The position numbers and the translations under genes were made by a program. Below, piece after piece: positions 37,253 to 48,740 of a stretch of DNA of 58,364 nucleotides. Below the pieces are notes generated by a model. The model had not been told where the DNA came from. It saw only the letters and a program-made list of their open reading frames with translations, and made no database searches. Source of the stretch: Cyanophora paradoxa (lineage: Eukaryota > Glaucocystophyceae > Cyanophorales > Cyanophoraceae); the NCBI GenBank assembly GCA_004431415.1, contig QPMI01000697.1, forward strand, positions 1-58,364, read 5' to 3'. The stretch's first letter is position 1, and each line of letters opens with the position of its first letter.

Positions 37253-39756
37253 TCATTCACGTACGCATACATATAAGTCAGGGCGCCGGCTTCCGAGTTC
37301 GCACTTGTCCGTGAATAGTTGCGCCGTGGATCCATAAAGCTGAGGCAGGAAGAGGAAGGGCACCAAGCCCGAGAACATGCTCAGGTAGTCGATCACCATA
37401 TGCCACCAGGACCGGAGTGCTAGATGGTTCATATCCAAGTTTCGTATACAAAACTCGTGATACCTGCACGTTTACATAGAACTAAGTATAAACAGTGTAA
37501 ATTTAAATATGTGTGTGTATTATCTAAGCAGTACTTACCACTCGTACCAGTACATATTAATCGAGTGAGCAATGAAAAGGGCCGCTTGCAAGTAAAACCC
37601 AATGTGAACGGAGAGAGAAGCCCACGGGTCGTTAATTTTAACGTTCTTGGAAACGAAGAAAGACGAAATGGCCAGGATGAATGTGTGAAGATTCAGAATA
37701 TGAATCTGCAGCGTAACGCAGGCGATGTTCGTGACTCATTCTCGTCTTTTCTCGCAATTGATTACTAGTAAGTGCGAAAGCGATTCGAAGTTCGCACCTC
37801 AAAAAGCCTGAACCCGTACAAGAGGATGAGTCGAATTGGAGGCTTTTTTTCGTTGAACATGGCCTCCGTAAAAAAGTACGCAAGGTCAACACTGCCCCAC
37901 ATATGGCGTTTGGCCTAATCATGATCATGAGCCGCGCGCGCGCGCTGAGCACACGCATATGCATGGCGTCGATATTCGAAGGCATGCGCATTTGAATGTC
38001 GATATATGATTGATGTGCAGCTTGCGCATGCTCACCTGTTTGAAGCGACTGCGTATAGTGCCGAAGTACGTGGGCTCCCAGACGTCGCTGTAGGATAAAG
38101 GAACAGGGATAAAAGTCGTGCTAACGGAACCCTGCGTCTTGAAGAAGCACTTTAAATACATGTGAATTTCCTGCGGATGCGATAATTAATACTTGTAATT
38201 ATAGTGCGCATTAATATTGTTAGCTGAAATATTTGCGAAGATTTGTGGTTTGCTCACATCGCCAATAGCATCGTCCCCGGTGTCCCAGAATCCAACATTT
38301 TTCGCAAGTGCCAGTGACAGAGAGTAGGTCGAGCATGGAGGGGAGAAGACCGCTGACGGATGAATAGTAGACAGGACGGCTACGGCCCAGCTCATATCTG
38401 CTCGCCTCACCATCGATGGCACTTCCTGTAAGACAAATTTAGCTATAGTGGGACAACGATGCGAAGTTATCTGTCAGGTGACATGTACAGGTCTTATAAT
38501 TAACACAGGAATGCGCACGAGAAGATTTTGATCAAAAATCTGAGGGGGTGCGAACATCATGCGCCTCCGTTCGTCCAGCGACGCCGCAGCAAAATGACAC
38601 GCAAGCGCCTCAAAGTACGAAGCGCTGAAAAGAGTGTCCTGCGCGCGGCAACGTACTCGAAATCTAATGATCGGATACTGATCATGGTCATAATTGGAAA
38701 GGCGTTTACGCACCGCGTCAGCCAAGGTGACGACAACTTGGTCAATATCGACATCAAGCATCTCGCACACACGACGGACCGCCCAATTCATGTTCGATCC
38801 CTTATGGCGAGCTTCGCCTGGCAAATTTGCCGGATGAAAGGTCGTGTCCAGGCGTCTAAATGCATTTTTATAGAGCCTTCCAATGCGTGCAGCCTTCGAT
38901 CTTGAGCCGATCTCGCGCTCCTCCATCGCTGGTCGTGAACATAATTCACAAATCAGAAGGCAGACCTTCGGACACAGGCTTAAGCACTGTGTTCTAAGCG
39001 AAGCTCGAGGGCGGTTCACATACCGAGCACAACGTGGTACGTTTTGCGGGCTGCGGCATGGGAAGCCAGGCGGGAGAGGGTCGCACGCAGCGTGGCCTCG
39101 TCCTCCATGTAATTCGGGATGACGATAAGCTGCTGCACGTCATTGAACGCGAGGTCTGATTGCGAACAGCGGCCGCGGGCAGCGTCCTGCGTTGAATTTG
39201 GTCGCGAAGATGGGTCCGTGCACACGCAAAATTCGAAGCCGCCGCTGCTGGTACGTATACTAGTACTGCGCATGCTGCTGGCCACGGGTTGCACACCTAG
39301 ACCTACGCCCGCAGAACGATGCTCCTTCAGCTGCTTGCAACGCAAGCGCCAGTCGATCCCTTTGGCGGCAACGACAGCACACAGGCTGCGGTAAAAGTTG
39401 TACGTGCTCCGCAGGGTGCAGTACACGAGCACACTGTGATAAGCTAGAAAGACGAAAGCGTAGGCAGACGGGAAGCTTTCGGGGCCCCAGATGGCTGCGC
39501 AATCGCGATCGGCTACGATCCGGAAGCGATGTTTATCGATAATGCGCATGCATTCGTCCGCACCGAAAGGAATTAAGGTCCAGAGCCAAACACCATGCAG
39601 CCGCCGCGCGACGCGCCGCACCCACTGGCGGACACGCGTCGGCGAGCTCGAGCTCGAGGCCGTCAACGGTGGTGAGCGCATATGCATGGAGCTGCAGCAA
39701 GCAGCTGCAGCACGCAGCTGCAGCTGCATGGATCGGGATTCCGGGAGCTGCCTCAC
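37253..39756 (-). CDS. Host membrane family 2 glycosyltransferase, multi-exon
   Basis: This is a processive-type GT2 enzyme that would build a polysaccharide at a membrane. The N-terminal exon (start at 39756, or the in-frame Met at about 39681) has membrane segments (LHGVWLWTLIPFG, YAFVFLAYHSVLVYCTL). It then has QQLIVIPNYMEDEATLRATL, the start of the GT2 domain, and donor G|GTATGT near 39020. The next exon has AMEEREIGSRSKAARIGRLY, TTFHPANLPGEARHKGSNM and VVVTLADA|DTLFSASYFEAL. The D-A-D motif is split by an intron (about 38643-38731). Later exons give VPSMVRRADMSWAVAVLSTI, YSDVWEPTYFGTIRSRFKQ|AKRHMWGSVDLAYF (intron 37915-38036; the QxxRHxWG block is the acceptor-site motif) and two further membrane exons at 37798-37550 and 37438-37253. 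Product is unknown; chitin, hyaluronan or cell-covering glycan are possible. Exact 3' end uncertain. Confidence 0.75.
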
Positions 39757-40141
39757 TGCGGGCCCCAGCCGGTCGGTCGGGCCGGTCGGGCTGCGCGGCC
39801 AGCCGGCGCCGCCGCAGCGCTACCGTAGCGCAGGCTGCAGCTGCAGGCTGCAGCTGCAGCGGCAGTGCAGCCTGCAGCCTGCAGCGCGGCTCGTCGCGTG
39901 CCACGGTGTGACGGTGAGCCTGGCCCAGCCGGCGGACGGCTAAAAAAGCCATCCTACAGTAATGAATTCACTGTTCACTGCCGTTACACTGACTCAGTGA
40001 CCGTGAGGTCCGTGACTCGGACGTACGCGCCGCGTGGCTTCCGAGTTCAGCAGCTTCAGCTGCAGGCTGCAGCCTGCAGCCGCAGCCACGCGTACCGCGG
40101 CGTACGTAGTACGTAGTACGTACTCGCGCACGTACTACGTA

Positions 40142-40406
40142 TACCGTGTAACACAAAAATATGGCTGACAGATTTATGTCGTTATAAATGTAAAACTTGA
40201 CCCTTCTCATGGTGAAATATGACGGTCCCAAATTATGTCGCCATGAAATTTTCAGGCTTGTATGGGGCAGTACATTATATGGGGCGACTTACTGTACCCG
40301 TTTTATGACGGTCCCAAATTATGTCGTCAGATCATGTCCGAACCGACATAATTTGGTACCGACATAGTAAAGTGCCCGTCATATTATTGTGTTATACTAT
40401 ACGGTA
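40142..40406. mobile_element. MITE-like element, family with ATTATGTCG motifs, copy 2 (inverted)
   Basis: This is related to 31661-31907 in the opposite orientation. It shares the terminal TACCGT...TAACACAA-type ends, AAATTATGTCG repeats, GACGGTCCC and CAGGCTTGTATGGG. It contains an extra block TAAAACTTGACCCTTCT, which also makes up the palindrome at 41094-41141. No gene inside. Confidence 0.65.
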
Positions 40407-41093
40407 TACTGTAGCTAGCTGTTCAAAAGTTAGATAACAATCAACGCAAATTGCCATGGCCAGGACCGTCGGACCGTTGATGGCTACATTGGCTAGTAGC
40501 CTAGTAGACTAGTAGTAGTAGGATCTCCCATCATCTTCGCCGAGTACTACTACTGTACTCAGTGACTACGGTACTACTACAGTACTAGTACTACTAGGCC
40601 GGCTAGTACGTCTGGACTCTGGACTCTGGATGGCACTGATGTCAGTCTGATGATGGCAGAAATTGGCAGTGCGCATCACGCAGCGCATCATCGCTGCGCA
40701 TGCTGCGCATGCGCTGCCTGCGCATACAGTAATTTTTTTCGATCAATTGCAAGTTGGTACCATGTACTACCCATCGATTGGAACCTCAAGCTCGCAAAAA
40801 ACAACGTACCAGTACTACTGGTCCAGTAGTAGGGTTGCCGGCGACTTGCCGCTTACACTTACGAACGACTTACGTAAGTGACTTAACTTACACTCTACTT
40901 ACACTTACGGCCCCCGAAAACCGACTTACGGGAATTCGAAGTTACGGCCGTAAGTCGTAAGTCGCCCCCCAGGATACCCCCTTCGACCAGCGAAAAACGA
41001 CCTAATTCGGACCCAAAACGATCTATAGAAACACTGTAAAAGACTCTGAGAGTGTTTCTCGCTCAAGCTTGTTCAGCAGTCAGTTTCACCAAG

Positions 41094-41141
41094 AGAAGGG
41101 TCAAGTTTTATAACGACGTCGTTATAAAACTTGACCCTTCT
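41094..41141. repeat. 48-bp perfect palindrome from a MITE end
   Basis: Two 24-base arms, AGAAGGGTCAAG...TAACGAC and the reverse complement, meet at a GACGTC centre without spacer. The arm resembles a block of the MITE-like element at 40142-40406, so this looks like a fold-back remnant of the same family. Confidence 0.75.
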
Positions 41142-42043
41142 GTTCGCGCCGCGGCCGACCGCTTCGGAGGGATCTGGCACGCTGCACCGCAGCGCCTGCG
41201 CCCGCTTCGCGGCCGCGGGTTAACGTTAACGTTGCTCCGCGCCCGGCTCGCGGCCGCCGGCACCGCCGATGACTCGGCGACGAGCGCTGCGAATCGAAGG
41301 CGCCGTCGGCTTCTGCCACGGTCTTCAGAGCCACTGTCTCAAATTTTGGGTCACTGAGTCAGTGGCGCGCGCCCCGCCGGGGCTCGTGTCGTCCGCTATC
41401 AGTTACTGAACTTTGGTGCAAGAAATTGAACAATTGCGAAGGGGGTAGAATGCGCTGGTCAGTCCCTGATAGGGGGGTATAGAATGCTCTCGAGCTCAGT
41501 GGTCCCTCACAACCATTGCAATTTCCCAGCCAGGCCTGGCCATGGTACTGTGGTGAAAAGGTACTCAGTGGCTATAGTTCATTGTACTACAGTTAAGCCA
41601 ATTTAACGTTAAAGGTTACCCGGTGACCAGTACTCTCACTGTTACTCATCAGTGACTAATTATAAACTTTGTAAAAGTAACTTCAAGTAAAAGGCGCCCC
41701 CCCGGCTTGTGCGAAATCGCGAATTTCACATTAAATACAAGCACATCATGATCAGTTCTAGTACGGGCCCGGTTGCTACGGGTGCGCTGAGAGCACAAAT
41801 CACGGGGGTACCACTTCGACGTTGGCGCCCCTTGACCGAATTCTAGCAAAAAAGCTAGGAAATCTAGAAAAAGAAAGAAAGACATCTACCGGCAGGAGTG
41901 CAGGAGGCCGAAAATAGGCCTGCAATACGTTTTCGAAACCCTACGACCTACGTACGTGTACGCGTACATTTACAGGGCCGAGACGAGCGAGGAGCGTCTG
42001 TAGAGCAGCCGAGACGAGAAATTCCAGCAGTTACCGAGTCTAA

Positions 42044-43338
42044 TTACAAGTTTGCGCCGGCGTCCGGCGAGGCTACGAGGAGGGGCGGGCGGCCGGGCCG
42101 CCGACGCCCTGCCGCTGGCAGTGGGCGCCGCGCGCGAGGAGGGCGCCCGGCACAGCGATGCTTGCCACCCGCGGGGGCCGGCGGGGCGGGGGCGGGGCGG
42201 GGCGCGGGCGGCCAGCGCGCCGGCGGGGGTTGGGGCTGGGCGGGCGCCGGGGCGGGCCGGTGCAAGTGCGCGTGGGCGGCGGCGGGCGCGGGAGGGGCGA
42301 GGGTGGGTCGGGCCGCTCGGGGCCGCCTCCCGGTCGGGGTCGCCCCCGGGCCCTGCCCGAACTTGCGGGCCAGCCGCACCTGTGCGCGCGGGGCGCCGGC
42401 GTCAGGACCCCGAGACCCCAGGGGCGGGGCGGGGCGGGGCGGGCGGGGCGGGCGGGGCGGACCGTGTCGAAGCGGGAGAGGGGCGCCGGCCCGGCGCGCG
42501 CCGGGGCGACGCGCACGGGGCGCGCCCCTCCTCCTCGTCGGCCGCCAGGAGGGCCTCGGGGTTGGCCTGCGCCCCGGCGGGGGCGCCCGGCGGGGCGGCC
42601 CGCGGCCGCGCGTGCGCCGCCTGCAGCCGCCGCGCGAGCATCGCCCCCTTCTCCGACGAGAGGCGCGACCCGCCGCCGCCACCGCCGCCGCCGCCCGCCC
42701 CGGCCCGGCGCACGTCTCGCCGCCCGCCGGCGCCGGCGCGGGAGGGGCCGGCGGGTGGCTCGCGGTGGCAAGGGCGGCGGGGGCGCTGCGGGTGGCCGCC
42801 GGCGCGTCGGGGCCCGAGGGCGCGAGCGGCTCGTCCGCCGAGCGTGAGCGGCCGATCGGGCCTGCCGCCGCCTCCGACGCCGGCGCGGGGGCGGAGCGGG
42901 GGCCTCAGAGGGGCCGCCGAGGGGGCCGGCGGGTGGGAAGCCGAGGGGGCCGCCGCGGGCGCCCCGCGCGGGTGGGGAGGAGCGCGGGGCGGGCGGGTGC
43001 GGGTGCGGTTGCGGTTGCGGGGGCGGATACGCCCTCGGCCGCCGCCGGGGAAGGGTGGTGTTCGGGGCGGTGGGGCGGTTGCGGGGCGGCTCGGGGGCCG
43101 CCCCGAGGCCAGGGGCGGCCTCCTCCTCGGGGGGGAAATCGTAGGGGAGTACGGCGTCGAGGGCGCGCCCGCCACCGCCGCCGCCGCCGCCGCCAACACC
43201 GCCGGCCCGGCGCCCGCCGCCGCCTCGCCGCTCCGCCCCGCCGTAGCCGTGCGCGCCCGCCGCGCTCTCCGCCTGCGGAAGAGAGTGGTCAGGCGGCGGG
43301 TCCAGCTGAATGCAGCGGGGGAGGGGCAGGATGAAGGC
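42044..43338. other. Very GC-rich region, possible host gene on the minus strand
   Basis: Long open frames exist on both strands, mainly because stop codons are rare at this base composition. On the minus strand short pieces look protein-like, such as ALDAVLPYDFPPEEEAA (about 43110-43165) and MLARRLQAAHARPR with ANPEALLAADEEEG (about 42520-42640). They could be exons of a disordered, Pro/Ala/Arg-rich protein, but no domain is recognised and splice sites cannot be chosen. I leave it uncalled. Confidence 0.35.
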
Positions 43339-44190
43339 GCGATCAGCGAAGCAGAATAGGTGATCTTCAGAGCTTCGCTCGGAAGCAGAACTGGATAATT
43401 GGTTTGTCATCCTTTAGAGCGTCTCAGCCTAAAGAGGTTCTAGAGTGTTCGGCTATCCCACGAGACGCGATCAGCGAAGCAGAATAGGAGATCTTCAGAG
43501 CTTCGCTCGGAAGCAGAACTGGATAATTGGTTTGTCATCCTTAAGAGCGTCTCAGCCTAAAGGGGTTCTAGAGTGTTTGGCTATCCCACGAGACGCGATC
43601 AGCGAAGCAGAATAGGTGATCTTCAGAGCTTCGCTCGGAAGCAGAACTGGATAATTGGTTTGTCATCCTTTAGAGCGTCTCAGCCTAAAGAGGTTCTAGA
43701 GTGTTCGGCTATCCCACGAGACGCGATCAGCGAAGCAGAATAGGAGATCTTCAGAGCTTCGCTCGGAAGCAGAACTGGATAATTGGTTTGTCATCCTTAA
43801 GAGCGTCTCAGCCTAAAGAGGCTCTAGAGTGTTTGGTTATCCCACGAGACGCGATCAGCGAAGCAGAATAGGAGATCTTCAGAGCTTCGCTCGGAAGCAG
43901 AACTGGATAATTGGTTTGTCATCCTTATAGCGCCTCAGCCTAAAAGGGCTCTAGTGTTCGGCTATCCCACGAGACGCGATCAGCGAAGCAGAATAGGTGA
44001 TCTTCAGAGCTTCGCTCGGAAGCAGAACTGGATAATTGGTTTGTCATCCTTAAGAGCGTCTCAGCCTAAAGAGGTTCTAGAGTGTTCGGCTATCCCACGA
44101 GACGCGATCAGCGAAGCAGAATAGGTGATCTTCAGAGCTTCGCTCGGAAGCAGAACTGGATAATTGTTGTGTCATCAAATAAGCGTCTCT
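43339..44190. repeat. 128-bp tandem array, seven units
   Basis: Unit starts are at 43339, 43467, 43595, 43723, 43851, 43976 and 44104. Each begins GCGATCAGCGAAGCAGAATA and ends near CTATCCCACGAGAC; the fifth unit is 125 bases and the last is cut short. Units 1 and 3 share one set of variants and units 2 and 4 another, which suggests a 256-base higher-order step. A diverged piece of the unit (ATCTTCAGAGC...CGGAAGCAGAACTGGA) lies just outside at about 44260-44300, near the 3' end of the helicase gene, and may be the seed of the array. Confidence 0.92.
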
Positions 44191-44313
44191 AGCCCGCCAC
44201 GAAAAGATATCCCACCAATGCCCCCCCCCCGGCCGCGGCGGCAATCAGGTGGAGAAAGGTCGTGATCTTCAGAGCGGCGCTCGGAAGCAGAACTGGACAT
44301 GACGTGGTTCTCA

Positions 44314-47300
44314 TCACGCAGCCCGCGGCCGGGCACCAAACCCCCCTCGAACCCCGCCCGCCCTCCCACTCCCCACCCGCCCCCGCCCGCCCTCCCCGCC
44401 CGCCCTCCCCGCCCCGGGCAGGGCCCTCGAGGAAAGCGCACCGCGCGGGCGACGGCGGTGGAGTCGGCGCCGAACTCGATGCGCGCGAGCTCGCGGTCCC
44501 CACCGCAGACGGCGTGCTCCTCCGGCCCCGCCTCGAACAGGCTCTCCCCCCTGCGCCCCCCGCTCGCCCCCGGCGCCCCGGTGCGCGGGGCCCGGGCCCG
44601 CCGCACCGCGCGACGTCGATGAGGGGGCAGGCCGGCCCGCGCCCGTACGCCTGCGGGGGCGGCGGCGGCGGTCGGACCGGACCGGCTCGCTCGCGAGGCG
44701 GACGCGGCGCGGGGAGGCCGCCCGCACCGCGACAAGCGCGTCCACGAGATCGTCGCCGTAGCCGGCCGGCGGCTCGTCCGGCCCCGCCCCGGAGGAGGAG
44801 GAGGAGGCGAGGGGCGCCAGGTCCTCCGTCTCGAGCATCGACTGCAGCTCCCGCGCCGGCTGCCCGCCGCGCGTCAGAGGCGGGGCGCGGGGCGGCGCGC
44901 GCGGGCGAGGTCGTGGGCGGCGGGGCGGGGCGGGGCGGACCTCGGCGAGGAGGCGGTCGAGGTCGGCGTCCTCGACGGGCGGGCACGGCCGCACGTTGCT
45001 GTCGTCCACCACCTGCGCCCCCGGCCCCGCCCCGCTCGAGCCAACGCCCCGGGGCCCGACGAGGCCACGCGGCCGGCGGCGCGGCGGGGGCGGCGCGGAA
45101 GGCGGGAGGGCTGACCCACTTGGCGACGCCCATCTTGGCGAGCTGGCGGGCGTAGACCTTCTCCTCGATGGTGCCGGCGGTGACGAGGCGGTAGATGTGG
45201 ACGGTCTTGGTCTGCCCGAAGCGGTAGACGCGGCACGCCGCCTCGACGTCGTGGCACGGGTTCCACGAGACGTCGAAGAGGACGACCCGGTTGGCGCCCG
45301 TCAGCGTGATCCCCTCGCCCCCCGCCAGCGTCGAGATCACGAAGACGTCGCACGCCGCCGCCGGGTCGTTCAGCCGTGCGATCCGCGCCGCCCGCTCCGC
45401 CAGCGGCACTTGCCCGTGGAAGCCGTCGACGGCGAGGAGCGCGCGGGCCGGGGCGCCGCGGGCGAGCAGGAGGGCGTTGTGGCGAGCGAGGGCCCCCTCG
45501 ATGTAGCGGAACGCGTCCAGCGAGCGCGTGAAGACCACGAGGCGGTCCCCGCGCGCCTTGCTGTGCACCGCGATGTGCAGCAGCATCAGCTGCGCCCCCG
45601 CCGCGTCAGCAAAGGGAGGTGGAGGGAGGGGGCGAGGGAGGGGGCTCGCCATCTTGGGCGAGACGTGGAGGCTGTGGGCGGCGCGCTCGTCGTAGCGCAT
45701 CTCCGCAAGGGCGGCCTCCAGCCAGACCAGGCGCGAGGCGATCAGCTCCGCTCCGGGGGCGCACCACGGCGCCGCCGCCGCCGCCGCCGCCGGCGCCGAC
45801 GGCGGCTCCACCAGCTCGCAGTCCGAATCGTCCGCGTCCAGCGCGGCGGCCACGGCCGAGGACGAGGAGGAGGCGGACGCCTCCGCGGCCGAGGCGGAGG
45901 CGGAGGCGGAGGCGGAGGGGGCGGGCGGGGCGGCGAGGCGCGCGGCGGCGTAGGCGCGGAGGATGTCGGGGTGGCCGAGGAGCATGACGAGGGCGTCGTA
46001 GGCCCAGAAGTGGACGCGGTTGGTGAAGTCGCCCGACTTGATGGCGGCGACGAGCAGGCGGTAGAGGGCCACCTGCTCCTCCGACGGCCGCAGCCGCAGC
46101 GTCACCTCCACCTTCCGCGGCAGCTGCGACTGCGCCCGCCCCTCGCTCGCTCGCGTGCTCGCGGGCGGGGCGAGGCGCGCGGGGCGAGGCGGCGTGCCTG
46201 GAGAATAGTGGCGTCGCGTCGGAGGACGATGGGGCGCAGCGCGTCGTGGAGGAGCCACGCGCGCCGGCGCCCGTGCGAGATCTGCGCCGGCGTCGCGCGC
46301 TGCGGGCGAGGGGCGGCCGTCAGAAATGATTGGAGCGGGGCGGGGCGGGGCGGGGCGGGGGGGGGCGGGGCGGGGCGGACGGGGAAGGAGGCGCGGAGGA
46401 CGGGGCGCTCGAAGCAGAGGCGAAAGTGGTGGACGCCGCCGAGGCAGCCCGGCCGCACAAACTCCAGCATCGAGTAGTACTCCGTCAGGTTGCTGCGCCC
46501 GCCCGCCCGCCCATCAGCTCCCGGGGCGTGCTCGGGTGGGAAAGCGGGCGCGGGCCGCACTTCTGGAGCGGGTAGCCGGTGAGGACGGCGCGGCGCGGGG
46601 TGGCGACGCTGGCGAGGGCGCGGGAGACGGCGGCCCCGAGGTCCTTGAGCTTGTGGCCCTCGTCGGCGACCACCACGTCCGGCCCCGGCGCGCACAGCGG
46701 CTCCCGCAGCGCCGAGTCCCCGTCCTGCGCGCCCGTCAGGCGGCGCGTGCGGGCGGGCGCGGCGGGGGCGGGCGGGCCTGGGCCAGGCGGCGGAACATGT
46801 CGTAGTTGACGAGGAAGACGCCGCCCTGGCGGTGCCACGCGGCGAGCGCCGCGACGCGCTCCTCGCGCGTGCGGCTCCGCGCCCGCTCGAAGCTGTGCAC
46901 GGGCGGCACGGCCTCCGGGGGGCAGCGCGGCCGCAGCCACCGCGCGAACTCGTCCTCCCAGGAGCGCACGACGGTGGCCGGGCAGAGGACGAGGATCGTG
47001 CGCGCGGCGCCGGCCGCGTAGAGCGCCTGCGAGAGCGCGACAACCTGCAGCGTCTTCCTGCTCGGCCGCCCCGGGCGATCAGCCGAGGCCGGCCTCTCGG
47101 GCGGGCGGAGCGGAGCAGAACGGCGCGGCGCACCCGAGGCCCATGTGGTCGGCGAGGACGCAGCCGCCGGGCTCGCCCACGAAGCGGAGGGGCGAGTCGG
47201 GCGCGGGGCGCGGGGCCGAAGCGGCGGCCTCGCCGCCGGCGAGGTGGCACCACATGAAGCGGATGCCCTCGACCTGGTGCGGGCGCAGGCACGCCGACAG

Positions 47301-48477
47301 CGCCGGCGGGAGCCGCACGGGCGCCCCGTCCTTCGGGTGCCGCCCGATCACGAGCCCCAGCGGGTCCGCTGGCACGAGGGCGGCGGGGCGCTGCGGCGCC
47401 TGCGGCTGCGCCGCGCCGACCGCAGGGCCTGGGACGGCGCGCGCCGCGATCGATCCGGCGATCGAATCCGCCGCGCTGCAGAAGGAGGAGAAGGAGGAGC
47501 GCCCGCCGGGGCGAATCGTGGCGAGCACGTCCGCCGGAGGGCGGCGGAGGGGCGACGCGGAGAAGACCGACGGGGCCGGGGCTGACGAGAGGTCTGGAGG
47601 CGAGACGCTGGCCTGAGAGCGCTGGGCGGGCGATGTGTGGCTCGACGAGAGCGCGCCGAAGCTGGCGGAGCCGGCTGCGAGATCTTCGACGCACATGGCG
47701 TCGGTCCGGCCGGCCGTCCCAGCGCCGCGGGATCCATCGAGCGCGACCGAAGTGAGCTCGGGCATGCCGAGATCGCCGCCCTCGATGCTGCTGTTGCTGC
47801 CGAGGGACGGGGTAGCATCCGCGGAACAGGGCGCGCCCGCCGCGGAGGAGCTCTCTTCTGCGGGAGTCGGGCAAGGCCGCTTGTCGGAAGTCGCCGGGAG
47901 CGCCGCCTTCCGCTTTCTTTTCCTCCGCTTGGCAGACGATGAAGTGAGAGCCGAGTCATTGTTGGGAGTCTGCCGTGGCGAAGCGATGAGCAAGATGGCG
48001 CACGTGACAGGAGCGCGCGCGCAACAAATGGAGCGAACCGGAGATGGACGGGGTGTCTGCAACCGGATCACGGCCTTGACGGCTTCGAGCTCGCGATGCA
48101 AGACGGCAACGGTAGCCTCAAGGTCGACGATCCGTCGCTCGAGGGCAGGGCAGCTCTGGCAACCGAGGGGCCAAGAGCCGGGGGTGAAGAGGATTGGCGT
48201 CGGCCTGCGCGGCGATCGGAGGAGATCGAATGAAAGGAAGACCGTAATCGAAGGAATGGGCGCACGCGATTTGCGCCGCGCCCGGCGGGAATGGCGCGAA
48301 CATTGGCGGGGGTGCTCAGCGTCTTCGTGCTATTACTCTTGGTTGTATCATTAAGCTGGTGTCCAAGATCGCGGCGATGCAAGAAGAGGTCGAGGCGGAG
48401 TTGGCGAGGGCGGCGTTGGTGAGAGCAGCGTGAAGATGCAGCGACATAGGATCCGGGGCTTCGGCGGTCATCATGAC
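44314..48477 (-). CDS. Host SNF2-family chromatin-remodelling ATPase, ATRX/RAD54-like
   Basis: This is a nuclear DNA translocase. In order on the minus strand: a Ser-rich N-terminus with KRRKRKRK (about 47910), then LPPALSACLRPHQVEGIRFMW. Walker A, ADHMGLG|KTLQVVALSQAL, is split by an intron at 47058-47133, followed by TILVLCPATVVRSWEDEF (motif Ia region). Next are the DEAH-type box, VVVADEGHKLKDL (about 46650-46680), LTGYPLQ and NLTEYYSMLEFVRPGCLGG. The helicase C domain follows: RLVVFTRSLDAFRYIEGAL (about 45510), VFVISTLAGGEGITLTGANRV, WNPCHDVEAACRVYRFGQTK and IYRLVTAGTIEEKVYARQL. TGYP instead of TGTP and the VYRFGQ box point to the ATRX/ARIP4 branch rather than classical RAD54. The DEAH box reads DEGH, as in that group. 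Upstream coiled-coil pieces (CQSCPALERRIVDLEATVAV, about 48150; start near 48477) may be the true N-terminus. The 3' end near 44314 is uncertain. Confidence 0.85.
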
Positions 48478-48740
48478 GACGTTTTCTGAAACGAATCCAG
48501 AGTGCTGTGAGCGTGTGACTGCTGTGCGGCCGGCGAGAGTGTTGGCGATTTGCTTCGAGTGTGTGTACCCCGGGAACACCCTTCAGTGCCGTTGCAACTT
48601 GCAAGCGTCCAGCGCATCACACACACCACCCGCAGCTCATCGCCCAGCCAGAGCCCAGCCTCCCGCAGGCTTTCAATCTAGAAAGGAAGCTCCCCCGAGG
48701 CCGGTTAGCCCAGCAGCGTGACCGAAAGAGACCTCGTGAC

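Larger units (their letters stand above)
39757..42043. other. Repeat-rich host intergenic region
   Basis: No gene is seen. It contains CTGCAG-rich low-complexity sequence (about 39680-39895 and 40045-40090), a MITE-like element (40142-40406) and a 48-bp perfect palindrome (41094-41141). It also has TAC/GTA-rich stretches (about 40100-40145 and 40490-40600). Confidence 0.6.

Noticed and set aside
42044-43410. Very long open frames on both strands of the GC-rich block
   Set aside because: At this base composition stop codons are rare. The products are Pro/Ala/Arg/Gly-rich without domains, and both strands are open at once.
43339-44190. CRISPR-like or rRNA/5S repeat array
   Set aside because: The whole 128-base unit is repeated without spacers, and I see no 5S or other structural RNA signature.
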